Positions 7,204 through 13,110 of a DNA stretch of 13,187 nt are shown here, piece by piece. Made by a program: the position numbers and the translations under genes. The stretch covers positions 1 to 13,187 of the forward strand of contig CAJTLI010000051.1 of the NCBI GenBank assembly GCA_910577525.1. Reading direction: 5' to 3'. The DNA is from an uncultured Oscillospiraceae bacterium. Lineage in GTDB: Bacteria > Bacillota > Clostridia > Oscillospirales > Oscillospiraceae. The notes under the pieces are model-generated. The model was not told the DNA's origin and did not search any database. It saw nothing but the letters and a program-made list of their open reading frames with translations. The stretch's first letter is position 1; each line of letters starts with the position of its first letter.

Positions 7204-7249
7204 TCCCCCCATCTTTTTATTCTTCTGCTAGGATGAGAAAATGGGGGGA
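7204..7249 (-). promoter_or_regulatory. Leader hairpin that would hide the CmpB ribosome binding site
   Basis: On the minus strand TCCCCCCAT (7249-7241) and ATGGGGGGA (7212-7204) form a perfect 9-bp stem with a 28-base loop. The 3' arm is the ribosome binding site of the membrane protein gene starting at 7198. If transcription begins upstream of 7249, translation would be restrained until the stem opens. The pairing is seen; regulation is inferred. Confidence 0.4.
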
Positions 7250-7339
7250 TTCCATGCGCGTTAATTTTTGCAAAGTGGCATTCGTGGAATTGACCAGCGC
7301 GGCGGGGGGCAAAGGGCTGGAATCTCTCGACATTTTCCG

Positions 7340-7368
7340 TTGCCGGGTCTTTTAAAGTGTGATACAAT
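7340..7368 (+). promoter_or_regulatory. pyrB promoter
   Basis: TTGCCG (7340-7345) and TACAAT (7363-7368) are 17 bases apart. The start point would be near 7375, so the leader is only about 20 bases. That leaves no room for a PyrR-type attenuator. Confidence 0.7.
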
Positions 7369-7395
7369 AAAGCGAATTTTGAGGAGGGGAATGCC

Positions 7396-8451
7396 GTGCG
7401 CCATCTCATCGACTTTGGAGACCTGTCCCGGCAGGAGTGGGACCAGCTGTACCAGCGGGCCGAACGCATGATGGACGCGCCGGAAGAGCATCTGGATGTG
7501 TGCCGCGGCAAGGTGATGGCCTCTCTGTTTTACGAGCCCTCCACCCGCACCAATTTCTCCTTCCAGACCGCCATGCTGCGGCTGGGGGGAACGGTGTTCG
7601 GCTTTGCCGACCCCAATTCCTCCTCCGTGGCCAAGGGCGAGACGCTGAAGGACACCATCAAAATGGTGTCCGGCTATGCCGATGTCATCGTCATGCGCAC
7701 CCCCTGGGAGGGCGCGGCCCGGGCGGCGTCGCTGTACTCCGACGTGCCAGTGGTGAACGCCGGAGACGGCGGCCATATGCACCCCACCCAGACCACGGCG
7801 GATCTGACCACCATCACCCGCCTGCGGGGGGCGGTGGACGGGCTCAACGTGGGACTGTGCGGCGACCTGAAAAACGGCCGCACGGTGCACTCCCTTATCA
7901 AAGCCATGGAGAAGTTCCAAAATATCCGGTTTTCCCTCATCGCGCCCAGGGATCTGGCCATCCCGGAATACCTGCGCCGGTTCATGCGGGAGCGCGGCAT
8001 GCCCTTCATCGAGGTCACGGGCCTGGAGCCGGTGATCCCCCAGCTGGACGTGCTGTACATGACGAGGATTCAGCGGGAGCGGTTCATCGACCCCCTGGAG
8101 TATGAGCGGAACAAGGGCGTTTACATCCTCTCCCGGGCCAAGCTGAGCCGGGCCAAGGAGAATCTGCTGGTGATGCACCCCTTGCCCCGGGTGGACGAGA
8201 TCGCGGTGGACGTGGACGATGACCCCAGGGCGGTATATTTTCAGCAGGCCCGCTATGGGATGTTTGCCCGGATGGCCCTGTTGGCCGACCTGGCCAACCA
8301 ACCCCGGCAAACTCCCTCACCGGTGGAGATCGGACAGGGGCCGGTGTGCCGCAACCCCCGGTGCATCACCCAGACGGAGCGCTATCTGCCGCCCCTGGTG
8401 AAGCGGGCGGGAGGGACAGACTGCTGCGCCTTCTGCGACGCGCCGCTATGA
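7396..8451 (+). CDS. pyrB: Aspartate carbamoyltransferase catalytic chain with a PyrI-like zinc tail
   Basis: This enzyme joins carbamoyl phosphate and L-aspartate, the committed step of pyrimidine synthesis. Of 351 residues, the first ~305 are a catalytic chain: STRT at 49-52 binds carbamoyl phosphate, Ser76/Ser77-Val-Ala-Lys80 forms the loop donated to the neighbouring active site, and HPTQ (129-132) and HPLPR (261-265) complete the pocket. After a short linker, residues 318-347 carry Cys318-x4-Cys323-x20-Cys344-x2-Cys347, with VCRNPRCI resembling the zinc domain of the regulatory chain PyrI (VCPNSNCI and CxxC). The allosteric nucleotide-binding domain of PyrI is absent. The GTG start at 7396 is set by GAGGAGGGG (7381-7389). 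No other pyr gene is seen beside it. Confidence 0.95.
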   Translation: MRHLIDFGDLSRQEWDQLYQRAERMMDAPEEHLDVCRGKVMASLFYEPSTRTNFSFQTAMLRLGGTVFGFADPNSSSVAKGETLKDTIKMVSGYADVIVMRTPWEGAARAASLYSDVPVVNAGDGGHMHPTQTTADLTTITRLRGAVDGLNVGLCGDLKNGRTVHSLIKAMEKFQNIRFSLIAPRDLAIPEYLRRFMRERGMPFIEVTGLEPVIPQLDVLYMTRIQRERFIDPLEYERNKGVYILSRAKLSRAKENLLVMHPLPRVDEIAVDVDDDPRAVYFQQARYGMFARMALLADLANQPRQTPSPVEIGQGPVCRNPRCITQTERYLPPLVKRAGGTDCCAFCDAPL

Positions 8452-8494
8452 CGGGGTTTGGGGCATTTTTTTCGAGTTTTATCCTGGAGGGGGA

Positions 8495-8523
8495 TTGACA
8501 AGGGCGGGGTTTTGTGCTATTCT
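8495..8523 (+). promoter_or_regulatory. tRNA operon promoter
   Basis: A consensus TTGACA (8495-8500) and a TATTCT box (8518-8523) are 17 bases apart, placing the start about 30 bases before tRNA-Gly. A T run at 8465-8472 after pyrB has no convincing stem before it, so some read-through from pyrB is possible. Confidence 0.8.
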
Positions 8524-8557
8524 ATCCAGGCTGACATTTGCGAATGCGCCCATCCAT

Positions 8558-8631
8558 GCGGGTGTAGTTCAATGGTAGAATCCCAGCCTTCCAAGCTGGT
8601 CGCGTGGGTTCGATTCCCATCACCCGCTCCA
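8558..8631 (+). tRNA. tRNA-Gly (anticodon TCC)
   Basis: Acceptor arms GCGGGTG / CACCCGC pair fully, the anticodon stem is CCAGC/GCTGG with loop CTTCCAA (anticodon TCC), the T arm contains GTTCGATTC, and the CCA end is encoded. It is the first gene of the five-tRNA operon. Confidence 0.97.
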
Positions 8632-8756
8632 CGCCGGGGCAAGCTGTGTATCGTTCGCTCCCCCGCGAGCGGGAGAGCTCGCTCACTCCGCTGCCCCTCC
8701 TTTCCCCACAAAGTCGAAGGCCGGCTTTGCGGGGACCCCGTTGGGGCGCATGATAT
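8632..8756. repeat. tRNA-spacer repeat, copy A
   Basis: The module starts directly after the CCA of tRNA-Gly. It has a head hairpin (GGGGCAAGC...GTTCGCTCC), a small CTCCC...GGGAG hairpin, a CGCTCACTCCGCTGCC stretch, and a tail hairpin CCCCACAAAG (8704-8713) / CTTTGCGGGG (8725-8734) with a single A-C mismatch. Confidence 0.75.
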
Positions 8757-8833
<77 letters not shown>

Positions 8834-8960
8834 GCGTCGAGGCAAGCTCCATATCCCTCGCTTCCGCCTTTCGCGAAAGCTCGCTCATTCCGCTGCCTCT
8901 TCTTTCCCCACAAAGCCTGGAGGGCGGCTTTGCGGGGGCCCCTTTAGGGCGCTTGACCGG
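8834..8960. repeat. tRNA-spacer repeat, copy B
   Basis: It begins directly after the CCA of tRNA-Arg. The head (GTCGAGGCAAGCTCCATATC), the middle GCTCGCTCATTCCGCTGCC and the tail hairpin CCCCACAAAG (8906-8915) / CTTTGCGGGG (8928-8937) align with copy A, including the same A-C mismatch. Confidence 0.75.
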
Positions 8961-8976
8961 CAGTTAATTTCATATG

Positions 8977-9052
8977 GTGGGTATAGCTCAGCTGGCAGAG
9001 CACCGGATTGTGGTTCCGGGTGTCGTGGGTTCGAGCCCCATTACCCACCCCA
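8977..9052 (+). tRNA. tRNA-His (anticodon GTG)
   Basis: Acceptor arms GTGGGTA / TACCCAC, anticodon loop TTGTGGT in a CCGGA/TCCGG stem, discriminator C and encoded CCA. A G at 8976 can supply the extra G-1 that tRNA-His needs opposite the discriminator C. Confidence 0.97.
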
Positions 9053-9063
9053 TACCAAGGCTG

Positions 9064-9089
9064 AGGGCCGGAGCGTCCGCTCCGGCCCT
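9064..9089. repeat. Hairpin between tRNA-His and tRNA-Gln
   Basis: AGGGCCGGAGCG (9064-9075) and CGCTCCGGCCCT (9078-9089) are perfect complements around two bases. No T run follows, so it is more likely an RNA-processing or stability hairpin than a full terminator. This spacer lacks the repeat module found after the other tRNAs. Confidence 0.6.
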
Positions 9090-9119
9090 TACCTCACCTC
9101 TCGTCTCCTCCTTCTGTAT

Positions 9120-9194
9120 TGGGGTGTAGCCAAGTGGTAAGGCACGGGACTTTGACTCCCGCATTCGCTGGTTCGAGTCCAGCCATCCCAGCCA
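9120..9194 (+). tRNA. tRNA-Gln (anticodon TTG)
   Basis: Acceptor arms TGGGGTG / CATCCCA (one G-T pair), anticodon loop CTTTGAC in a CGGGA/TCCCG stem, discriminator G and encoded CCA. Confidence 0.97.
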
Positions 9195-9386
9195 CGTCGG
9201 CGCAAGCTGCGTATCGTCCGCTCCCCCGCTGGCGGGTGAGCTCTCTCACTTCGCTGCGCCTCCTTTCCCCACGCGGCCCGCTTGGCTGGGCTCGCGCGGG
9301 GGCCCCGTTAAGGGCAAGCTGCGTATCGCCCGCCCTTCTCGCTGGCGGGTGAGTTCCCTCACTTTGCCGCGCCTCCTTTCCCCAGC
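9195..9386. repeat. tRNA-spacer repeats, copy C and partial copy C'
   Basis: Copy C (9195-9310) starts after the CCA of tRNA-Gln with GTCGGCGCAAGCTGCGTATC and ends with tail hairpin CCCCACGCG (9267-9275) / CGCGCGGGG (9293-9301). A second, partial copy (9311-9386) repeats GGGCAAGCTGCGTATCG, CGCTGGCGGGTGAG and CGCGCCTCCTTTCCCCA but lacks the tail hairpin. Confidence 0.75.
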
Positions 9387-9400
9387 CTCAGAGCTTTTAT

Positions 9401-9476
9401 GACCCAGTAGCTCAGTTGGTAGAGCAACGCCCTTTTAAGGCGAAGGTCCGGGGTTCGAGTCCCCGCTGGGTCACCA
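9401..9476 (+). tRNA. tRNA-Lys (anticodon TTT)
   Basis: Acceptor arms GACCCAG / CTGGGTC, anticodon loop CTTTTAA closed by CGCC/GGCG, discriminator A and encoded CCA. It is the last tRNA of the operon. Confidence 0.97.
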
Positions 9477-9482
9477 ACTCTG

Positions 9483-9544
9483 AAAATCCCGTCACCGTTT
9501 CGTTTCCGGCTTCGCCGAAAACTGCACTCTGACGGGATTTTCTT
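9483..9544 (+). terminator. Terminator-like hairpin after tRNA-Lys
   Basis: AAAATCCCGTCA (9483-9494) pairs with TGACGGGATTTT (9530-9541), enclosing a smaller GTTT-CGGC-ttc-GCCG-AAAC hairpin. The 3' arm ends in four T. It lies seven bases after the CCA and is the likely end of the tRNA transcript. Confidence 0.75.
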
Positions 9545-9549
9545 CACTT

Positions 9550-9770
9550 CCAACCGCGACCCGCTACGCTGGGCTCGCGGTTGGGGCCGCCCTGTGGGCG
9601 GCTATTACATTGAAACCAGAATAGCAATTTTGCCGCATTGAGCCACGTCGGAGCGAGCTTCATATCGCTTGCTCCGACGTTTTTTGCAAAAATGCCTGAG
9701 TTTGCTCACTCCTCAGCTCCTGCTCTCCCCGCGCGGCCCGCTTCACTGAGCTCACGCGGGGCTCCGTTTT
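9550..9770. repeat. tRNA-spacer repeats, copies D and E, in a gene-free stretch
   Basis: Copy D keeps only the tail hairpin, CCAACCGCGA (9550-9559) / TCGCGGTTGG (9575-9584). Copy E (from about 9642) has the head, the TGCTCACTCCTCAGCTCC middle part and the tail hairpin CCCCGCG (9727-9733) / CGCGGGG (9755-9761). Between 9477 and 9972 no gene is supported. After 9770 the sequence turns AT-rich, with a short GTTTTT-acat-AAAAAC hairpin near 9819-9835. Confidence 0.65.
9645..9685 (+). terminator. Terminator formed by the head of repeat copy E
   Basis: ACGTCGGAGCGAGC (9645-9658) and GCTTGCTCCGACGT (9667-9680) form a 14-bp stem with one G-T pair and an 8-base loop, followed by six T (9680-9685). It could act as a second stop for the tRNA operon. 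Confidence 0.8.
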
Positions 9771-9906
9771 GACTCGGGCTAGATAAGCGATTTTTCCACA
9801 TAAAGCCAAGAAAGCAGCCGTTTTTACATAAAAACAGCTGTTTTATAATTTTCCTGACCTTGTGTTTTGCATGTGCGGAATGACTCATTCAAAAACATCA
9901 TCAAAA

Positions 9907-9950
9907 ATTAACAGCAAGCTATTGGCAAAGGAACAACAGCGTGCTATTAT
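9907..9950 (+). promoter_or_regulatory. Second marR promoter with the shared 15-bp motif
   Basis: TTGGCA (9922-9927) and TATTAT (9945-9950) are 17 bases apart. Immediately upstream, touching the -35 box, is ATTAACAGCAAGCTA (9907-9921). The identical 15 bases recur upstream of the MATE gene, marking this as a likely binding site of the MarR protein encoded next. Confidence 0.7.
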
Positions 9951-9972
9951 ATATCCCAAGGAGGTGAAACCC

Positions 9973-10398
9973 GTGAAAGAACGAGTGGCCTGCGTGGCGC
10001 TGATCAAGCAGTTACATGACGGGCTGGAAAAGCAGGCTAACAACTCCTTGCGCTCCCAGGACCTTACCATGTCCCAAGTCGGTGTACTGATTGAACTTCG
10101 TTTTTCACCGGAAAAGCAGATGGCGCTGAAGGAACTGGAACGGCGGCTCCATGTGGCGCAGTCTACCGCCGCTGGGATTGTGGCCCGGCTGGAGCAAAAG
10201 GGGTTTGTGGAGGGGTTCGGTGACGCCAACGACCGCAGGATCAAAATGCTCCGCATTACCCCCGCAGGGGAGGAGTGCTGCCAGCTTGCGGATCAGCACA
10301 TGGCGGCATTCGAGGAAACCCTGCTCACTGGCTTGACCGAGGCCGAACGCACGACATTTGTTGCTCTGTTGAAACGGGCAGCAAGTAATTTGAAATAA
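9973..10398 (+). CDS. MarR-family regulator of the MATE pump (MepR-like)
   Basis: A 141-residue MarR protein. The recognition region is about residues 52-75 (KELERRLHVAQSTAAGIVARLEQKG), the wing carries GDANDRRIK, and RITPAGEE follows, as in the family. GTG 9973 is chosen because AAGGAGGTG (9958-9966) is ideally placed; a longer frame from 9862 would cross the promoter. The pump gene follows 85 bases downstream on the same strand after a hairpin, so the two may be separately initiated yet controlled together. In Staphylococcus, MepR represses mepA and itself and is released by cationic drugs; the same arrangement is likely here by analogy. Its base composition is more AT-rich than that of the first marR. 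Confidence 0.92.
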   Translation: MKERVACVALIKQLHDGLEKQANNSLRSQDLTMSQVGVLIELRFSPEKQMALKELERRLHVAQSTAAGIVARLEQKGFVEGFGDANDRRIKMLRITPAGEECCQLADQHMAAFEETLLTGLTEAERTTFVALLKRAASNLK

Positions 10399-10428
10399 AT
10401 GTCCGCCGGTTGACGGGCATTTATTTTA
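10393..10428 (+). terminator. Hairpin over the marR stop codon
   Basis: AAATAAATGTCCG (10393-10405) pairs with CGGGCATTTATTT (10414-10426), 13 bp with one G-T, followed by T residues. The stop codon at 10396-10398 is inside the 5' arm. It may partly end transcription between the regulator and the pump. Confidence 0.6.
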
Positions 10429-10462
10429 AGTATATCAACAGCATGATATTAACAGCAAGCTA
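10410..10462 (+). promoter_or_regulatory. Regulatory region of the MATE gene: inverted repeat and shared 15-bp motif
   Basis: It contains ATATCA (10432-10437) / TGATAT (10444-10449), a perfect inverted repeat around six bases, and ATTAACAGCAAGCTA (10448-10462), identical to the site before the marR gene. AACAGCA occurs twice 14 bases apart (10437, 10451). A TTGACG (10410-10415) with a weak TATATC (10431-10436), only 15 bases away, is a tentative promoter that overlaps the hairpin above. Confidence 0.55.
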
Positions 10463-10483
10463 AGAATTTAGGGAGGATTTTTT

Positions 10484-11833
10484 ATGAACAGCTCGAAAGC
10501 GGTAGAACTCTTTGAGAAAGCCCCTGTGTCCCAGGCCGTATGGAAAAACGCCCTGCCCGCTATGGCCGCGATGCTGATGGTGCTGATCTACAATCTGGCG
10601 GACACGTTCTTCATCGGACAGACCCATGACGCGCTTCAGGTGGCTGCGGTGTCCCTGGCGATGCCTGTGTTCCTGATGTTTATGGCCGCTGGGACGGTGT
10701 TCGGCATGGGCGGCACTTCGGTGATCTCCCGGGCGTTGGGACAGGGCCGGACAGAATACGCCAAGAAAGTCTGCTCGTTTTGTATGTGGGGATGCGTCGT
10801 TGTCGGCGTGGTCATGTCGGCGCTTTTCCTCATTTTTATGGATGAAATCCTGTCCCTGGTGGGAGCGAGCCCCGACACCTGGGACTACGCGAAATCCTAT
10901 CTGACCATTGTCAGCCTGGGCGGACCCTTCGTGCTGATCTCCAACTGCTATTCCAATGTAGTTCGTGCCGAGGGCCGGTCAAGCCAGGCCATGATGGGGC
11001 AGATCATTGGAAACCTGCTGAATGTCGTTCTTGACCCGATTATGATTCTGGGTTTCGGCTGGAATATCGCAGGCGCGGCCATCGCGACGGTAATCGGCAA
11101 TGTGGCCGGCGCTCTCTACTACATCCTCCATTTCGCGGGGGGAAAATCCACTTTGAGCGTCAGCATCAGGGACTTTACGCTGAAAGACCAGGTGTGCAGC
11201 GGCGTTCTGGCCATCGGTGTTCCGGCGGCGCTGGGTTCCCTGCTGATGAGCGTTTCCCAAATCATCATCAACAGCCAAATGACCCAGTATGACGATATGG
11301 CCGTGGCAGGGATGGGCGTTGCCATGAAGGTCGTGACGATCACTGGCATGGTCTGCATGGGGCTGGGGCAGGGCGTTCAGCCGCTGCTGGGCTACTGTGT
11401 GGGGGCGAAGCTGTGGGAGCGGTTCAAAAAGGCGCTGCGGTTTTCCCTGGTTTTCTCGCTGGCGCTGGGGGTAACCCTGACGGCCATCTGCTATCTGTTT
11501 GCCAATCAGATCGTTGGGGCGTTCCTGACGGACGCAAACGCCTATTCCTACGCCGTACAATTCTCCCGCATCCTGCTGACCACAAGCTCTCTGTTCGGCG
11601 TGTTCTATGTGCTGATTCACACGCTGCAAGCCATGGGAGCCGCCACTCCCGCTCTGGTGATCAATTTGAGCCGTCAGGGGATCATCTTCATTCCGGCCCT
11701 GTTCATTTTGCAGGCGGCTATTGGCATCACCGGCCTTGTGTGGGCGCAGCCGGTGGCGGATCTTCTTTCCATCGGTTTGGCATGGTTCCTCTATGGCAGG
11801 GTTTCCCAAAAGATGATGCTCGAACACAAATGA
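10484..11833 (+). CDS. MATE-family multidrug efflux pump (MepA/DinF-like)
   Basis: A 449-residue membrane protein with the twelve helices of MATE transporters, which export cationic or other drugs using sodium or proton gradients. The two-fold repeat is visible: the N half begins NALPAMAAMLMVLIYNLADTFFIG, with GTVFGMGGTSVISRALGQG, and the C half begins AIGVPAALGSLLMSVSQIIINSQM with a matching GLGQGVQPLLGY. VRAEGRSSQAMMGQIIGNLLNVVLDPIMILGF matches the MATE family's conserved VLDPILIFGF-type motif. The N-terminal LFEKAPVSQAVW resembles that of MepA. ATG 10484 follows GGGAGG (10471-10476). A MarR gene lies directly upstream. Its 3' end meets a diguanylate cyclase gene head-on, and no terminator is seen between them. 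The substrate cannot be read from sequence. Confidence 0.95.
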   Translation: MNSSKAVELFEKAPVSQAVWKNALPAMAAMLMVLIYNLADTFFIGQTHDALQVAAVSLAMPVFLMFMAAGTVFGMGGTSVISRALGQGRTEYAKKVCSFCMWGCVVVGVVMSALFLIFMDEILSLVGASPDTWDYAKSYLTIVSLGGPFVLISNCYSNVVRAEGRSSQAMMGQIIGNLLNVVLDPIMILGFGWNIAGAAIATVIGNVAGALYYILHFAGGKSTLSVSIRDFTLKDQVCSGVLAIGVPAALGSLLMSVSQIIINSQMTQYDDMAVAGMGVAMKVVTITGMVCMGLGQGVQPLLGYCVGAKLWERFKKALRFSLVFSLALGVTLTAICYLFANQIVGAFLTDANAYSYAVQFSRILLTTSSLFGVFYVLIHTLQAMGAATPALVINLSRQGIIFIPALFILQAAIGITGLVWAQPVADLLSIGLAWFLYGRVSQKMMLEHK

Positions 11834-12853
11834 GGGCATCATCTTCCGGGAAACGGAGGCGGACACCAGCGGAGCGGCGCAACATTCTTTTTCCCACAGC
11901 TGTTTGAGCCCTTCATCGGCCCAAACGACTCTGTTTCGCCCGTGTTTCTTTGCGTCATATAGCATTGTGTCCGCGATTTTTAAGTAAAAGTCATAGGCGC
12001 TTCCCCTATCAGGGACAATCGTGACCCCTCCGACGCTGACCGTGACCCATTCAGCCACAGACGGATCATGGGGAATGTGCAGGTTTTCCACTGCCTGTCG
12101 GATTTTCTTCAAGTGTTCAAATATCTGTTGTGAGCTGTCGCCCAGGGACAATGCCACGAACTCCTCGCCGCCATAGCGGGCCAGAAAATCCGTACTGCGT
12201 TTCAAATAGGAAGCCACTGTCTGAGCAACGGAAACGATCACCTTATCTCCGGCGGGATGTCCAAAGGTGTCGTTATACACTTTGAAGCGGTCAATATCAA
12301 ACATACAGATGGAAAACGGAAGGCGCAGTCTGATTGCTTCGCTCCATTTCGTGGCGCTGTACCGTTCATACCTGCGCCGGTTGGCAATCCCCGTCAGTTG
12401 GTCGGTCATAGATTGCTGCTCAATCTTCCTGCGATAACGGTACAGCTTGATATGCGTGTTGACCCTTGCCTTGACAATCAGGGGTTCAAAGGGCTTTCTG
12501 ATATAGTCAACCGCTCCCAAAATGAGACCGCGCTGCTCGTCTGCCACACTGGACAGGCTGGTAATCAAAATGACCGGGACGCTCTGCGCAATGATCTCTT
12601 CCTGCAATTTCTTCAGCAGCGTAAACCCGTCCATCCCCGGCATGACCACGTCCAACAGAATGAGCGAAAAGCTCCCATCGCTTGCCCAGCGCAGTCCATC
12701 TTCCGCCCGCTGAGCAACGGTAACATCATACTCGTCCTCCAGAATGGCCTTTAATTGAACTGCTTGTACAACACTGTCGTCCACGATCAATACTTTTCCA
12801 TAATCGCATCCCCCATTATGTTTACACTTTAGGCGCCGCAAGTGAATGTTCAT
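10979..12853 (-). CDS. REC-GGDEF diguanylate cyclase, 3' end lost and running antisense to the MATE gene
   Basis: A response regulator that makes cyclic di-GMP. Counting from the longest start (12898): receiver domain 34-150 with Asp40/Asp41, phospho-acceptor Asp83 (LLDVVMPGMDG), Thr113 and Lys136; GGDEF domain about 165-326 with DIDRFK (202-207), active site GGEEF (244-248) and inhibitory RxxD (235-238) five residues before it, so feedback control looks intact. The domain ends near nt 11920. Past 11836 the frame stays open for about 285 codons antisense to the MATE gene; that part looks like a shadow reading, so the real 3' end seems lost. The start is unclear: ATG 12853 is chosen, ATG 12898 overlaps the upstream stop (ATGA), and an ATG at 12801 with ideal GGGGGA (12809-12814) is one base out of frame. 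Confidence 0.7.
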   Translation of the reverse strand: MNIHLRRLKCKHNGGCDYGKVLIVDDSVVQAVQLKAILEDEYDVTVAQRAEDGLRWASDGSFSLILLDVVMPGMDGFTLLKKLQEEIIAQSVPVILITSLSSVADEQRGLILGAVDYIRKPFEPLIVKARVNTHIKLYRYRRKIEQQSMTDQLTGIANRRRYERYSATKWSEAIRLRLPFSICMFDIDRFKVYNDTFGHPAGDKVIVSVAQTVASYLKRSTDFLARYGGEEFVALSLGDSSQQIFEHLKKIRQAVENLHIPHDPSVAEWVTVSVGGVTIVPDRGSAYDFYLKIADTMLYDAKKHGRNRVVWADEGLKQLWEKECCAAPLVSASVSRKMMPSFVFEHHLLGNPAIEEPCQTDGKKIRHRLRPHKAGDANSRLQNEQGRNEDDPLTAQIDHQSGSGGSHGLQRVNQHIEHAEQRACGQQDAGELYGVGIGVCVRQERPNDLIGKQIADGRQGYPQRQRENQGKPQRLFEPLPQLRPHTVAQQRLNALPQPHADHASDRHDLHGNAHPCHGHIVILGHLAVDDDLGNAHQQGTQRRRNTDGQNAAAHLVFQRKVPDADAQSGFSPREMEDVVESAGHIADYRRDGRACDIPAETQNHNRVKNDIQQVSNDLPHHGLA

Positions 12854-12857
12854 TATC

Positions 12858-12887
12858 AGGCGGTCAAAAATGAACCGCCTCCGGCGG
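12858..12887. repeat. Overlapping alternative hairpins upstream of the diguanylate cyclase
   Basis: AGGCGGT (12858-12864) pairs with ACCGCCT (12874-12880), while CCGCC (12875-12879) can instead pair with GGCGG (12883-12887). The two are mutually exclusive. The sequence lies between the small upstream gene and the receiver domain, inside the N-terminal extension of the open frame, which argues that the extension is not protein coding. Confidence 0.45.
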
Positions 12888-12894
12888 CACATTT

Positions 12895-13110
12895 TCATTT
12901 TCGTTTTTCAGGCTTCTCCGGCTTCAAATAGCCGCTCAATCCGGTGGTCAGCAGCTGAAACACCGTGTCCTCGGTTTCCTGATTATCTGGAAGCGTCCCC
13001 TCCACCACATACTTTGCGTACATCACAGTGGATGTGAGGACGTGGAGCCACAACAAATCCTGATTCATCTCGTCCAGGCTTGGAAATACCTTTTTGAAGG
13101 CTTGGACCAT
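12895..13110 (-). pseudogene. Small ORF, possibly a TetR-type regulator C-terminal remnant
   Basis: The frame gives 71 residues from ATG 13110, helix-rich and ending in a charged Lys/Glu/Pro tail. AFKKVFPSLDEMNQDLLWLHVLTSTVMYAKYVVEG recalls the last helices of TetR-family ligand domains, where a FPxL segment precedes two long helices. No DNA-binding domain is present in the window. The frame continues upstream of the ATG for 12 codons (LNGIAYFGTFIG, giving a longer helical region) to an in-frame TAA at 13147-13149, which may be a disabling mutation. No good ribosome binding site precedes the ATG. It lies directly upstream of the diguanylate cyclase on the same strand. The family call is weak; it could be an unrelated small gene. 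Confidence 0.35.

Noticed and set aside
7369..7395. PyrR-type attenuator before pyrB
   Set aside because: The predicted leader is only about 20 bases, too short for the anti-antiterminator and terminator structures.
7261..8310. 349-residue minus-strand frame over pyrB
   Set aside because: Antisense shadow of a highly conserved enzyme gene.
9862..9972. 37-residue N-terminal extension of the second MarR protein
   Set aside because: It would span the TTGGCA/TATTAT promoter and the 15-bp motif, while GTG 9973 has an ideal ribosome binding site.
12257..12754. 165-residue plus-strand frame over the diguanylate cyclase
   Set aside because: Antisense to a clear REC-GGDEF coding region; no recognisable domain.
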